Assembly (NCBI RefSeq): GCF_033115175.1
Contig: NC_084850.1
Span: 113,877,939-113,941,938, forward strand
Length of the DNA: 64,000 nucleotides
Reading direction: 5' to 3'
Source of the DNA: Lepus europaeus
Lineage: Eukaryota; Chordata; Mammalia; Lagomorpha; Leporidae
In this document: positions 11,806 through 22,021 of the stretch, one piece after another
Numbering within the stretch: the first letter of the stretch is position 1
Layout: each line of letters opens with the position of its first letter
The notes under the pieces: generated by a model
Databases searched by the model: none
What the model saw: the letters and a program-made list of their open reading frames with translations, nothing else
What the model was told of the DNA's origin: nothing
Translations under genes and position numbers: made by a program

Positions 11806-12523
11806 TTGATGTCCATTCTCCCAAAAGCAGTTTATACATTCAATGCATTACCCATCAAGATACCGAAGTCCTTCTTCTCAGATCTGGAAAAAATGATGCT
11901 GAAATTCATATGGAGACACAGGAGACCTCGAATAGCCAAAGCAATCTTGTACAACAAAAACAAAGCCGGAGGCATCACAATACCAGATTTCAAGACATAC
12001 TACAGGGCAGTTGTTATCAAAACAGCATGGTACTGGTACAAAAACAGATGGATAGACCAATGGAACAGAATAGAAACACCAGAAATCAATCCAAACATCT
12101 ACAGCCAACTTATATTTGATCAAGGATCCAAAACCAATCCCTGGAATAAGGACAGTCTATTCCTCAAATGGTGCTGGGAAAATTGGATTTCCACGTGCAG
12201 AAGCATGAAGCAAGACCCCTACCTTTCACCTTACACAAAAATCCACTCAACATGGATTAAAGACTTAAATCTACGACCCGAAACCATCAAATTATTAGAG
12301 AGCATTGGAGAAACCCTGCAAGATATAGGTACTGGCAATGACTTTTTGGAAAAGACCCCAGAAGCACAGGCAGTCAAAGCCAAAATTAACATTTGGGATT
12401 GCATCAAATTGAGAAGTTTCTGTTCTTCAAAAGAAACAGTCAGGAAAGTAAAGAGGCAACCGACAGAATGGGAAAAACTATTTGCAAACTATGCAACAGA
12501 TAAAGGGTTAATAACCAGAATCT
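11806..12523 (+). pseudogene. L1 ORF2 C-terminal fragment, truncated at both ends
   Basis: The translation matches the L1 ORF2 protein region downstream of the reverse transcriptase core. '[19 protein letters not shown]' lies at its start, '[17 protein letters not shown]' follows, and '[20 protein letters not shown]' is near its end. ORF2 supplies endonuclease and reverse transcriptase for L1 retrotransposition; this piece has neither catalytic core. The frame stays open to 12633, but codons after about 12523 are not L1: they come from arm B of the inverted duplication, giving a chimeric open frame. There is no poly(A) or 3'UTR, so the 3' end was lost by rearrangement and not by ordinary 5' truncation. 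Relatively few disabling changes suggest a fairly young leporid L1. Confidence 0.9.
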
Positions 12524-12769
12524 ATAATAATCTTGAAACTCTGCTACATGTATCACAAAGATTGTGGGTTTTTTTTTCAAGATTCTACTTACTTCTTATT
12601 GTCTTTTCTTCTGATCATCTCGGAGTAGTCTAAGTCCTTTATTATTTAACAATGAGTGATTTCATTTTCCTAACTTATGAAGGTTAAGTCTACATTGTAA
12701 AATTGTTTCTGCATTGATTTATCTTATGATAAAGAATATTCTCTCTATTTTCATCACTATCTCATATTC
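12524..12769. repeat. Inverted duplication, arm B part 1
   Basis: Reverse complement of 10703-10966. Its left end abuts truncated L1 ORF2. Its right end carries the first copy of the 15-base duplication 'cactatctcatattc' (12755-12769) bordering the 2.65-kb insertion. Confidence 0.9.
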
Positions 12770-12776
12770 CTTTTTT

Positions 12777-12863
12777 ATAATTTCAACAGATGTTTATTGC
12801 AGTGCAAAAACAATTTTGAAACTCATTAATAATTTTTTCATAACACACATTTTCCATGAACTT
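12777..12863 (-). mobile_element. TIR (MITE-like) element end, interrupted by CSINE
   Basis: 'ttcataacacacattttcca' and 'tgaactt' match the terminal region of the short TIR family; the remaining terminal bases continue at 13181-13205 beyond the SINE. Confidence 0.5.
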
Positions 12864-13180
12864 CTTTTTTGACAGGCAGAGTTAGGCAGTGAGAGAGAGA
12901 CAGAGGTAAAGGTCTTCCTTGCCGTTGGTTCACTCCCCAAATGGCCGCTACAGCCAGCGCACCAATCCGAAGCCAGGAGCCAGGTGCTTCCTCCTGGTCT
13001 CCCACGCGGGAGCAGGGGCCCAAGCACTTGGGCCATCCTCCACTGCCTTCCCGGGCCACAGCAGAGAGGTGGCCTGGTTGAGGAGCAATCAGGACAGAAT
13101 CCAGTGCCCCAACCTGGTCTAGAACAAAGGGTGCTGGCGCCGCAGGCAGAGGATTAGCCAAGTGAGCCGTGGCGCCGGCC
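12864..13180 (-). mobile_element. Young CSINE, reverse orientation
   Basis: Complete copy flanked by perfect 12-base duplicates 'ttccatgaactt' at 12852-12863 and 13181-13192. GC-rich head complement 'gagccgtggcgccggcc' is intact. Confidence 0.95.
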
Positions 13181-13209
13181 TTCCATGAACTTTTAAAAGA
13201 GTGTATGTG

Positions 13210-13540
13210 TTGGGGTTAGTGCTGTGGCACAGGTTAATCCTCCGCATGTGGTGGTGGCATCTGAAATGGGCACAGGTTCGAGTCTCGAATGCTCCTCTTC
13301 CAATCCAGCTCTCCGCTATGGCCCAAGAAAGCAGCGGAAGATGGCCCAAGCCCCTGGGCCCCCAAACCCACGTGGGAGACCTGGAGGAAGCTCCTGGCTT
13401 CCGATCGGCCCAGCCCTGGCCGCTGTAGCCACCTGGGAAATGAACCAGCAGGTAGAAGACCCTCCTCTCAGTTTTTCTCTCTCACTGTCTGTAACTCTAC
13501 CCCTCAATTAAATACATAAAAATCTTTACCCTCCCCTCCA
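13210..13540 (+). mobile_element. CSINE
   Basis: Starts 'tggggttagtgctgtggcac' and ends in an A/C-rich tail near 13540. The tRNA-like B-box 'ggttcgagtct' is recognisable at 13276. Confidence 0.92.
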
Positions 13541-13544
13541 AAAA

Positions 13545-13690
13545 AAGACTACATGTGGGCTTATCCTGGGCCTCTCTATTCTGCTTCATGAGCTGTCTTG
13601 ATCATGTAGGTTTTTATGTTGTGAAATTTGGCAGAGCAAGTTCTTCTTCAATACTGAATTGATTATTCTATACTATATTTAACTATTCTT
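13545..13690 (-). mobile_element. L1 ORF2 segment, antisense, part of the 2.65-kb insert
   Basis: The complement matches L1 ORF2 sequence just after the reverse-transcriptase core, including 'aatagagaggcccaggataa'. It continues across the next SINE. Confidence 0.65.
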
Positions 13691-13691
13691 T

Positions 13692-13982
13692 TCTAAAAAA
13701 AGTCATTTGAAAGGCAGAGTTAGAGTTGAGAGAGAGAATCTTATATCTGCTGGTCCATGCCACAGTGGCCAGGACTGGGACAGTCTGAAGCCAAGGCTTC
13801 TGGAACTGCATCTGGGTCTCCCATGTGGGGGGGCCAGGGCTCAAGTACTTGGGTCATCATTCACTGTCTTCCCAGGCATATTATCAGGGAGCTGGATCAG
13901 AAGTGGAGCTGTCAGGACTCAAATTGGTGCTCATACAGGATGTCAGTATCACTGCCAGCAGCTTAATGCAATACCAGCCCCA
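13692..13982 (-). mobile_element. CSINE, reverse orientation
   Basis: Flanked by similar 'atatttaactattctttt' and 'atatagttagctgttctttt', a diverged target-site duplication. Confidence 0.88.
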
Positions 13983-14555
13983 TATAGTTAGCTGTTCTTT
14001 TACTTCTCCATATGAACATGAGAATCCATCTGTCGGTTAACACAAATCATTTGCATATTAAGAAGAACTTGACATCTTGAAAATACTGTCCTCCTATCCA
14101 TGAACATGGACGATCTCACTTATTTAGTCCTTTATTATCTTTTTATCAAAATCTAGTCCTTTTCCTCATACTAGCTTTGTACATATTCTGTTAGATTTAT
14201 ACATAAGCATTTACTATTAGAGGTGCTAATATACATGTCTTTTAATTTCAAGTTCCACTTCTCTGTTGCTGGTATAAAGGGAAGTGACTGACTTTTGTAA
14301 ATTAGTCTTGTGTCCTTACCATAAGCATTTATTTGTTCCAGAAATCTTTTTGACTCATTCAGATGTTCCACATACACAATCATGGTATCTGTAAACACTG
14401 CTATTTCCTTCTTCCCAGATGTATACCATTTATTGTTTTTTCTTGTCTTGTTGCATTAGCTAGGACTTACAAGGCAGTGGTGGGCTGACATCCTTGTTTT
14501 GTGCCTGCCCTTAGATGGAAAGCTCCAAGTCTTTCATATCAACTACAATGTTTTT
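13983..14555 (-). mobile_element. L1 ORF2 segment, antisense
   Basis: The complement carries reverse-transcriptase region codons, including sequence equivalent to 'gtgcctgcccttagatggaa' on the plus strand near 14503. Several frame breaks make it noncoding. Confidence 0.75.
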
Positions 14556-14881
14556 TTTAATTGCTTAAAAACTTATTTACTTGAAAGGCAGAGCTACCGA
14601 GAGGCAGAGGCAGAGAGGTCAGTCTTCCATTAGCTGGTTCACTCCCCAAATCGTCACAATGGCCAGAGCTGGGATGATCCAAAGCCAGGAGCCTGGAGTT
14701 TCTTCTTGGTCTCCCACGTGGGTGCAGGGACAAAGCTTTTGGGCCATCCTCTGTTGCTCTCCCAGGCACATTAACCGGGAGCTGGATACGAAGCAGAGAA
14801 GCCAGGACTTGAACCAGTTCCCGTATGGGATGCCGGTACTGAAGGTGGCAGGTTTACCTGCTATTCCATAATGCTGGCCCC
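14556..14881 (-). mobile_element. CSINE, reverse orientation
   Basis: Complete copy with 'tacaatgttt' duplicated on both sides (around 14543 and 14885). Confidence 0.9.
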
Positions 14882-15268
14882 CAAGTACAATGTTTGCTGT
14901 AGTTTCTGGTAGATGTTCTTTACTAAGTGAAGAAAGTTCCTCTCTGTTCTTAATTTGTTGAATTTTTAATCATGAATGCATGTTAGATTTTGTCAAATTT
15001 TTTCTGTACCAATTGATGTGGTGGATTGCATTTATTTCTGAATGCTGAACCATCCTTGCATACCTGGGATAAATCCCACTTGGTCCAAGTATATAATTCT
15101 TTTTATTCATTGTTGGATTAGCTTTGCTAATCTTTTGTTGAGGATTTTTCCATCTTTTGATCAGGAGAAATGTTTGTGATTTTCTCTTCTTATAATGCCT
15201 TTGTTTGGACTTGATGCTATAGTTATACTAGCTTCGCAGAATAAGATATTAAGTATTCCATCTATTTT
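14882..15268 (-). mobile_element. L1 ORF2 reverse-transcriptase segment, antisense
   Basis: 'tacctgggataaatcccact' and 'ttttgttgaggatttttcca' are the complements of well conserved L1 ORF2 RT stretches. At 15268 homology stops abruptly and GC-rich sequence begins. Confidence 0.85.
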
Positions 15269-15420
15269 CTGTCCAGCAGCTCAAGAACTCTGGATCCTCA
15301 GTGCCTGCAAGGTCCAGGACCCACAGCTCCTCCCCTTGCTCCAGCTGGGAGATCAGCTCCGGCTTAGGCACAGGGAATCCTCAGCTTTCCGGCCGAGCAC
15401 ACCCGCCGAGGGGGTGGGGC
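15269..15420 (-). other. GC-rich 5' block of the retrotransposed insert, possible L1 5'UTR
   Basis: About 150 bases, rich in G/C with a purine-rich minus strand, unlike the AT-rich surroundings. It forms the 5' end of the minus-strand insert and so may be L1 5'UTR/promoter or the first exon of a chimeric transcript. I cannot confirm either by recall. Confidence 0.4.
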
Positions 15421-15566
15421 CACTATCTCATATTCTGATGTGAAATTGAACCATAATTCCTGAACAGACAAAAATCAACAAAGTCTTTGGCATCTGTGAC
15501 CATTCAATAGTTAGAGAACACATAAAATAGAAATAATTTCTGTTTGAGTCTCTACACTTCCAAAAT
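15421..15566. repeat. Inverted duplication, arm B part 2
   Basis: Reverse complement of 10572-10717; starts with the second copy of the 15-base target-site duplication and ends at 'acacttccaaaat'. Confidence 0.9.
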
Positions 15567-15920
15567 TGCTACACTTTAGTCCAGTGTTCTTGGGTTTACT
15601 TCATCATTGTTTGTCTCTGTGGTTTTTGTGAGAGATTTTTAATATGTTAGGCTTTATTTAAGGGCAGAAGTTTTTCATGATTTTGAGAACTGGAGACTCT
15701 GACCTACCGAGAGTGCTATCTGAAATCTCTGAATATGATTTGATAACACCCTTCAGAACTGTATTACCCTAATATGAACCAAGTATATCTTCACTTTTTT
15801 ATTGTCTCTTGAATGTGGGCATGACCATTAAACACAAATATTCTATTTTAGCCTAAAACTCAATCCAACAACAAAATATTTTACTATGAGTATATATAAT
15901 GAGATGCTTACATGTTGATT
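15567..15920. other. Unique DNA, no gene seen
   Basis: Natural right flank of arm B; nothing recognisable. Confidence 0.5.
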
Positions 15921-15934
15921 AGAAAAATATTTTT

Positions 15935-16280
15935 GCCGGCACCACGGCTCACTAGGCTAATCCTCCACCTTGCGGCGCCGGCACACCGGGTTCTAGTCCC
16001 GGTCGGGGCACCGGATTCTGTCCCGGTTGCCCCACTTCCAGGCCAGCTCTCTGCTGTGGCCAGGGAGTGCAGTGGAGGATGGCCCAAGTGCTTGGGTCCT
16101 GCACCCCATGGGAGACCAGGATAAGCCCCTGGCTCCTGCCATCGGATCAGCGCGTTGCGCCGGCCGCAGCGCGCCAACCGCGGCGGCCATTGGAGGGTGA
16201 ACCAACGGCAAAAGGAAGACCTTTCTCTCTGTCTCTCTCTCACTGTCCACTCTGCCTGTCAAAAAAAATTAAAAAAAAAA
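15935..16280 (+). mobile_element. Young CSINE with perfect target-site duplication
   Basis: Very GC-rich head and middle (including 'cgcgttgcgccggccgcagc'), full length, with perfect 14-base duplicates 'agaaaaatattttt' at 15921-15934 and 16281-16294. One of the youngest elements here. Confidence 0.97.
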
Positions 16281-16294
16281 AGAAAAATATTTTT

Positions 16295-17825
16295 GAGAAG
16301 AAAGACTGAACACGAGAAGATTAGAAGGAGAGCAAGAGTCAAATAAAGAAGCATCAATAATTCAATTATTCAATGAGGCATCCTTCTCTCTACTTTGCTC
16401 TCCTCAATATCAACTTCCTTTCAAGAGGATACCACTAGTATTTGAAGATATTGTCTTATTCACTCAAAGAAAATAGAATAAATTCTCCAAAAATCATGGA
16501 CTACAACTTAGTCCAATTTAGGTCACATGTCCTATATGGACAAGAAAAATAACGAGGGAGAGTGCTGTGCTCTGTTACAATGCGCTAACTGGAACTCCCT
16601 GTGGAGCTAGAGATGGCATAGATACCTAAAAAAAATTGAGGTTCTGCTAGGAAAGAGAAAGTATGCCTTCATCTCATTTCCATTATATTTCATTTCCTGC
16701 TCCAATAAAATATCCTGAGATTTTATTTACAGCACGTGGGCATTTAATAGCTGCTCATGCCATTTAATATGTGAAAAGGCAACTACTGAAAATACACTGG
16801 AGTTTAAATACAAAGTGGTTCTTAAAATGCAGACACTCACTTTTTATATTGAAAACATTATTCATAACTTTCAGAAATACAAATCTTTCCAAATTACTTA
16901 TTTTAATTGGATTTGTTTCCTGGCTCCAGAAATATCAACGCTGTTTTAATTTGTGCAATATGCCTTCAAACACTGGGATGTGCTGAGTCACTGATAAATA
17001 ATTTGCTTAGCCTGGAAACAAATAGATGAGACAATTTCTGAAAGCCACAGACATCTAAGTTTTCCCCACACTTTTCCTGGTTGAGATGAGCTAAAACAGA
17101 TGCATTCTGGCATTCTGATCATGATAACAAAAAAGCATCCTCCTTTAAATTTTCAGCAACTTGCCATACTACCTTACTGATGTCACTTCTAGTCATATTA
17201 TTTTGTATCAAGAGTCCTCAGGTCTGCTGTGACATAAGTGCTACAGATAGTTGTGGATAGTTGATATTTCCTCCTGAAACAGCCATATTTGCAAATTCTC
17301 ACATCTTCTCTAGGGACATCAAATGCAGGAGAGTGCAATAATTCTACTCTTAGTAATTTAAAACTAAGTTTTAATTAATTTTACCCAAACCACTAATGTT
17401 GTTCAAGGATTTTTCTCTGATTTCTGTCTGGCACTGATGATTACAAGGCAATGTAGGGAGCATTTATTCAATAATCATCCTGGCCTATTTTCCAATATCC
17501 ATGAGCAAAAGAAATTAGATAATCTTCTCACAAATAAATGGTAACTTAGATTTACAGAAATCTTAGTAGTTTCATGGTGTATGTACATTTTAGTTAAAAG
17601 CTAATGTTGACTATAGAATCAATAAAAGTGCTTCAATGACCTTTAAGAGAGCCACAGCACAGAAGGCCATTTTCACTAAGGTTTCAAAAGTACAAATCAT
17701 GATTTATTTTGTAGTTCAAACAAAGTAGATCAAAACAGAAGAAAAAAGTACTAGTATCTTGGGCAAGTTTCTTATTATGTTAGTCTAAATATATTTTCTC
17801 AAGGAATTAACTTGTAATTTTAAAA
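16295..17825. other. Unique DNA, no gene seen
   Basis: The only frame of note, 16771-16986, has no recognisable domain. Confidence 0.55.
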
Positions 17826-18050
17826 TTCTATCCCCTGGTTCACTCCCTAAATGACTTCAAAAGCGAGGGCTGGGCCAGGCCAAAGGCAAGAACCTGGAAC
17901 TCTATCCAGGTCTACCACGTATGTGGCAGGGGCCCAAGCACTTGGTCCATCTTTCCCAGGCGCATTAGCATGGAGCTGGATCTGAAGTGGAGCAGCCAGG
18001 ACTCTTACCGCCATTCATATGGGATGCTGGAATCACAGACAGCTAGCCCC
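17826..18050 (-). mobile_element. Old CSINE, reverse orientation, 3' tail missing
   Basis: Starts inside the element at 'cccctggttcactccctaaa' without the usual T-rich/GA-rich start and ends 'acagctagcccc'. Confidence 0.8.
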
Positions 18051-18149
18051 AATGATAATTTGTTCTATACACACATGTAATATTATGTAATATACACATT
18101 TACACATAATATGCACATATGCAATCTATACATATTCAAAATAATATGA

Positions 18150-18445
18150 AGATACCCTTATGCTTCCTTATTCTAGTCATATAAAACCCTAAGATAAACA
18201 ATCACTGCTAGGATTTCTATCACCCTGGGTTGGATTTGTGTGTTCCAAAACTTCATATAAAAGGAATCACAAAATATGTAGTGTTTTGTTCTCTGTCATC
18301 TTTTAGTCAACAGTATGTCTATGAGATTCATACATATTGGTGTGTGTATTGTTTTTTATTGCTGAATATTATTTCCTTACATGAACATATCACCATTTAT
18401 CTATTATCTTGCTTATTGTTCCTCATAAGAAATCAATTTGTTTTG
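18150..18445 (-). mobile_element. Old L1 (L1M-type) fragment, antisense
   Basis: 'catataaaaggaatcacaaa', 'gagattcatacatattgg' and 'ttttattgctgaatatta' follow the antisense order of the L1 ORF2 3' region, strongly diverged. Confidence 0.65.
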
Positions 18446-18540
18446 TTTTGTTTCTCCCCTATTTCTTCACTTAGGCTTCACTTCCCTGTGCTGCATCCTG
18501 AAAAGTGCCTTCAGACACAGGTTGAAATATGGCTGGCCCA

Positions 18541-18852
18541 TGGGCCAGTGCCGTGGCTCACTTGGCTAATCCCCCGCATGTGGCGCCGGGTTCTAGTCCC
18601 CAGCTGCTCCTCTTCCAGTCCAGCTCTCTGCTGTAGCCCGGGAAGGCAGTGGAGGATGGCCCAAGTGCTTGGGCCCTGCACCCACATGGGAAACCAGGAG
18701 GAAACACCTGGCTCCTGGCTTTGGATCGGCGCGCTCACTGGCCATAGCGGCCATTTTGGGGGGTGAACCAATGGAAGGAAGACCTTTCTGTCTCTCTCTC
18801 TCTCTCTCTCTCTCACTAACTCTGTCAAATAAACATTAAAATTTTTTAAAAA
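18541..18852 (+). mobile_element. CSINE
   Basis: Starts at 'gggccagtgccgtggctcac', with a long CT tract at 18788-18814. 'gaaatatg' before the head and after the A-rich tail is a likely target-site duplication. Confidence 0.93.
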
Positions 18853-18862
18853 ATTTAAAAAA

Positions 18863-19173
18863 GAAATATGTCAGGTCCCATGTGTTCTTTTTTCTTAACT
18901 ATCAAAGTTTTGAGCTTGGCTTAGTCCCAGTGTCCAATAAAACAGTAGTTCATGATGAGGGTAAGTCTGATAGCAGTTATTCTATTATAGTTATATGGTG
19001 AATTCTAGCATGTCTAGTTTTTTTTGTTTTTACTTTTATTTCTTAAACTACATATAGAACAATCAGTAGTACATTTTTAGATACCTTCTATGCAGGAGTT
19101 TTTATTATTAGACATACATGTTTCCAATCTTTAACAAACATATACATTTCTTGGAATTTTTATTTACTTATTG
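18863..19173. other. Unique DNA, nothing recognised
   Basis: No gene or repeat recognised. Confidence 0.5.
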
Positions 19174-19210
19174 TTTTTATTTGAAAGGTAAAGAGACCAA
19201 GGGAGAGAGA

Positions 19211-19246
<36 letters not shown>

Positions 19247-19513
19247 AAGAGACCTACCATTCACTCTTTCACCCACAAATGGCTTCAACAGTCAAGGCTA
19301 GACCAGGCCACAGCTAGGAGCCTGGAACTCAATCTGAGTCTCCCATGGAGGTGACAGATACCCAAGTATTTGAGCCATTATTTATTGCCTTCCAGGGTGC
19401 ACATTAGTAGGAAACTGGAATCTGGCATAGAGTTGGAATTCAAACCCAGGCACTCTAATAAGGGCTGTGGATGTCCTCAGCAGTGTCTTAACTGCTATGT
19501 CAAATGTCTGTTC
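19174..19513 (-). mobile_element. Old CSINE, reverse orientation
   Basis: Carries an expanded (GA)n tract at 19204-19248 and the old-subfamily head complement 'cttaactgctatgtcaaatg'. Confidence 0.8.
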
Positions 19514-19517
19514 TTAA

Positions 19518-19637
19518 GTATATATATAAATCTTTATACACATACACACAGATATATATATATATATATATAATCTTTATATAATAACACACAGATACAC
19601 ACACACACATATATATCTCTGTGTGTGTTATTGTATA
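19518..19637. repeat. TA/CA microsatellite with internal inverted repeat
   Basis: (TA)n at 19551-19572 and (CA)n at 19595-19608 lie between 'ataataacacacaga' (19579) and 'tctgtgtgtgttattgtata' (19618), which are complementary and could form a stem. Confidence 0.85.
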
Positions 19638-19962
19638 AAAATTTATTTATTCATTTGAAAGACAGAGTTAGAGAAACAGAGAGAGAGACAGAGAGACAGT
19701 TCTTCATTCTGCTGGTTCACTCCCCAAATGGATGCAACAGCTGAGGCTGGGCCAGACCAAAGATGGGAACTTGGAACTCTACCAGGGTCTCCCATGTGTG
19801 GTCAGTGGCCCAAGTCTTAGACTATCTTGCCTTGCTTTTCCAGGTGCATTAGCAGGAAGCTGGATTGGAAGTGGAGTAGCCAGGACTTGAACTGGTGCCC
19901 ATATGGGATGCCAGCATCACAGGTGGAAGCTTAACCTGCTATGCCATAATGGTAGCTTCCCA
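19638..19962 (-). mobile_element. CSINE, reverse orientation
   Basis: Begins 'aaatttatttattcatttga' directly after the microsatellite and ends 'ccataatggtagcttcc'. Confidence 0.9.
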
Positions 19963-19990
19963 AGCGTATCATTTTAAAGTCTTATTGTTG

Positions 19991-20320
19991 GGGCTGGCGC
20001 TGTGGTGCAGCAGGTTAATGCCCTGGCCTGAAGCACCAACATCCCTTATTAGCGCCGGTTCGAGACCTGGATGCTCCACTTCCAATCCAGCTATGGCCTG
20101 GGAAAGCAGTGGAAGATGGCCCAAGTCCTTGGACCCCTGCACCCGTGCAGGAGACCTGGAAGAAGCTCCTGACTCCTGGCTTTGGATGGGCGCAGCTTCA
20201 GCCATTGTGGCCAATTGGGGAGTGAACCGTAGGATGGAAGACCTCTCTCTCTCTCTCTCTCTCTGCCTCTCTTCTCTGTGTAACTCTTTCAAATAAATAA
20301 ATAAATATTTAAACAAAAAT
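19991..20320 (+). mobile_element. CSINE
   Basis: Complete, with 'agtcttattgttg' before and 'agtcttatgttg' after as a slightly diverged target-site duplication. Confidence 0.93.
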
Positions 20321-20348
20321 AGTCTTATGTTGAAAAGAAAACAAAAAT

Positions 20349-20690
20349 GGGGCTGGCACTGTGGTGTAGTGCATAAAGCCGCCTCCTGCAGTGCCAGCAT
20401 CCAGTATGGGCACCAGTCCGAGTTCCTGCTGTTCCACTTCCAATCCAGCTCTCTGCTATGGCCTTGGAAAGCAGTAGAAGATGGCTCAACTCCTTGAGCC
20501 CCTGCACCCACCTGGAAGAAGCTTCTGACTCCTGGCTTCGGATTGGCGCAGCTCCAGCTGTTGTGGCCAACTGGGGAGTGAACCAGCAGATGGAAGACCC
20601 CCCCCACCCCCCCTTTGCCTCTCCTTCTCCCTCTGTATAACTCTGACTTTCAAGTAAATAAATAAATTTTTTAAAAAAATTAAAAATAAA
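20349..20690 (+). mobile_element. CSINE
   Basis: Second forward copy following closely; its pyrimidine tract is mostly C (20599-20614). Flanking 'aaagaaaaca' is duplicated. Confidence 0.93.
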
Positions 20691-21004
20691 AGAAAACAGA
20701 AGTACTGATATTATTCATGATTTTTTAGAAACTTGTTTCATCTCAAATATATTAAGACTGCCAGAGTCATTTGCTTGTTATCTAAATAATTAATGTATTT
20801 CAGACCTCATTGCTACACAGCATTACAATCTATTATCCCCAATCAAAACCTTCACCCATTTCCCATTGTAAAAATTCCAAATAGTTATATCTTGTTAGTG
20901 TCCATATTATTAAGAGCATGTCTTTTTGATGTACAATTATTAGCAAATATGATTGAACACCTCCATGACTATCTTTCTAAAATTTTTTAAGATTACATTT
21001 ATAG
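20691..21004. other. Unique DNA, nothing recognised
   Basis: No gene or repeat recognised between the SINE pairs. Confidence 0.5.
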
Positions 21005-21302
21005 GGCCGGACCTGTGGCACAGCAAGTTAAAGCCCTGGCCTAAAGCGCTGGCATTCCATATGGGCACCGGGTTGAGACCGGGCTACTCCTCTTCTGATC
21101 CAGCTCTCTGCTATGGCCTGGGAAAGCAGTTGAAGATGACCCAAGTCTTTGGACCCCTGCACCCACATGGGAGACCTGGAAGAAGCTCCTGGCTCCTGGC
21201 TTCGGCCATCTGGGGAGTAAACCAGTGGATGGAAGACCTCTTTCTCTCTCTACCTCTCTCTGTAACTCTGTCTTTCAAATAAATAAAATAATTATTTTAC
21301 AA
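21005..21302 (+). mobile_element. CSINE, left arm of a tail-to-tail pair
   Basis: Head 'gggccggacctgtggcacag'; tail meets the tail of the following reverse copy, giving two opposed arms of about 300 bases. Confidence 0.93.
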
Positions 21303-21628
21303 ATATTTTATTTATTTATTTGAGAGGTAGAGTTACAGACACAGAGAGAGACACAAAGAAAGGTCTTCCATCCAGTGGTTCACTCCCCAGATGGTCACAA
21401 TGGCCAGAGCTGAGCTGATCCAAAGCCAGGAGCCAGGAGCCATGAGATTCTTCTGGGTCTTCCATGGGGATCCAGGGGCCCAAGCACGTGAGCCAGTGTC
21501 CACTGCTTTCCCAGGCCACAAGCAGAGAGCTGGATAAAAAGAAGAATAGCTGGGATATGAACCAGCATCCATATGGGATGCTGGCGCTCGCAGGTGGAGG
21601 CTTAACCTACTATGCCACAGCACCGGCC
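21303..21628 (-). mobile_element. CSINE, right arm of a tail-to-tail pair
   Basis: Reverse copy with head complement 'gccacagcaccggcccc'. It is partly complementary to 21005-21302 with almost no spacer. Confidence 0.93.
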
Positions 21629-21960
21629 CCTACATAACTATCTTCTCTTAGGTAAATCCAGCCCAGTTTTTTAGACTTAAATAAAACTGACCGATCAGGA
21701 TCATTCTCCAGTTCATAACAATCTCAGAAAGAATGTGCTTATTTGATATTAGGTTGAAGTCTTCTTGAAAAGAGCTCCAGTATTTGGTGATATTTGTCTT
21801 CCTCCTGCTTTGGTCTTTGAACATCTGTTTGACCTTAGTGACAAAGATTTCAAAGGAATTAACATTTGTATTTATGATATACTCATTCAAAAAATCATCA
21901 GCACACTAGCTTGTTACAGGTCACGTGCTAGATATGTGAATGTAGTTGAATTATTAGGAA

Positions 21961-21963
<3 letters not shown>
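21629..21963. other. Unique DNA, nothing recognised
   Basis: Overlapping short frames on both strands have no recognisable domain. Confidence 0.5.

Positions 21964-22016
<53 letters not shown>
21964..22016. repeat. (TG)n(AG)n compound microsatellite
   Basis: About eleven TG units followed by about fifteen AG units, changing sharply at 21986. Confidence 0.97.

Positions 22017-22021
<5 letters not shown>

Larger units (their letters stand above)
12770..15420 (-). mobile_element. 2.65-kb retrotransposed insert with 15-bp target-site duplication
   Basis: The insert is flanked by 'cactatctcatattc' at 12755-12769 and 15421-15435, and arm A shows the uninterrupted site. Read on the minus strand it has a GC-rich start (15420-15269), L1 ORF2 RT-region sequence, a TIR-element end with an AATAAA (complement of 12793-12798), and a short A tail (complement of 12771-12776). 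Four CSINEs inserted later; without them it is about 1.4 kb. It may be an internally deleted or spliced L1 cDNA, or a retrocopied chimeric transcript. Confidence 0.75.

Noticed and set aside
18230-18766. 178-codon plus-strand frame
   Set aside because: First half is antisense old L1 and second half is CSINE, so it is not a gene.
19969-20607. 212-codon minus-strand frame
   Set aside because: Lies across two adjacent CSINEs; the frame is an effect of GC-rich SINE sequence.
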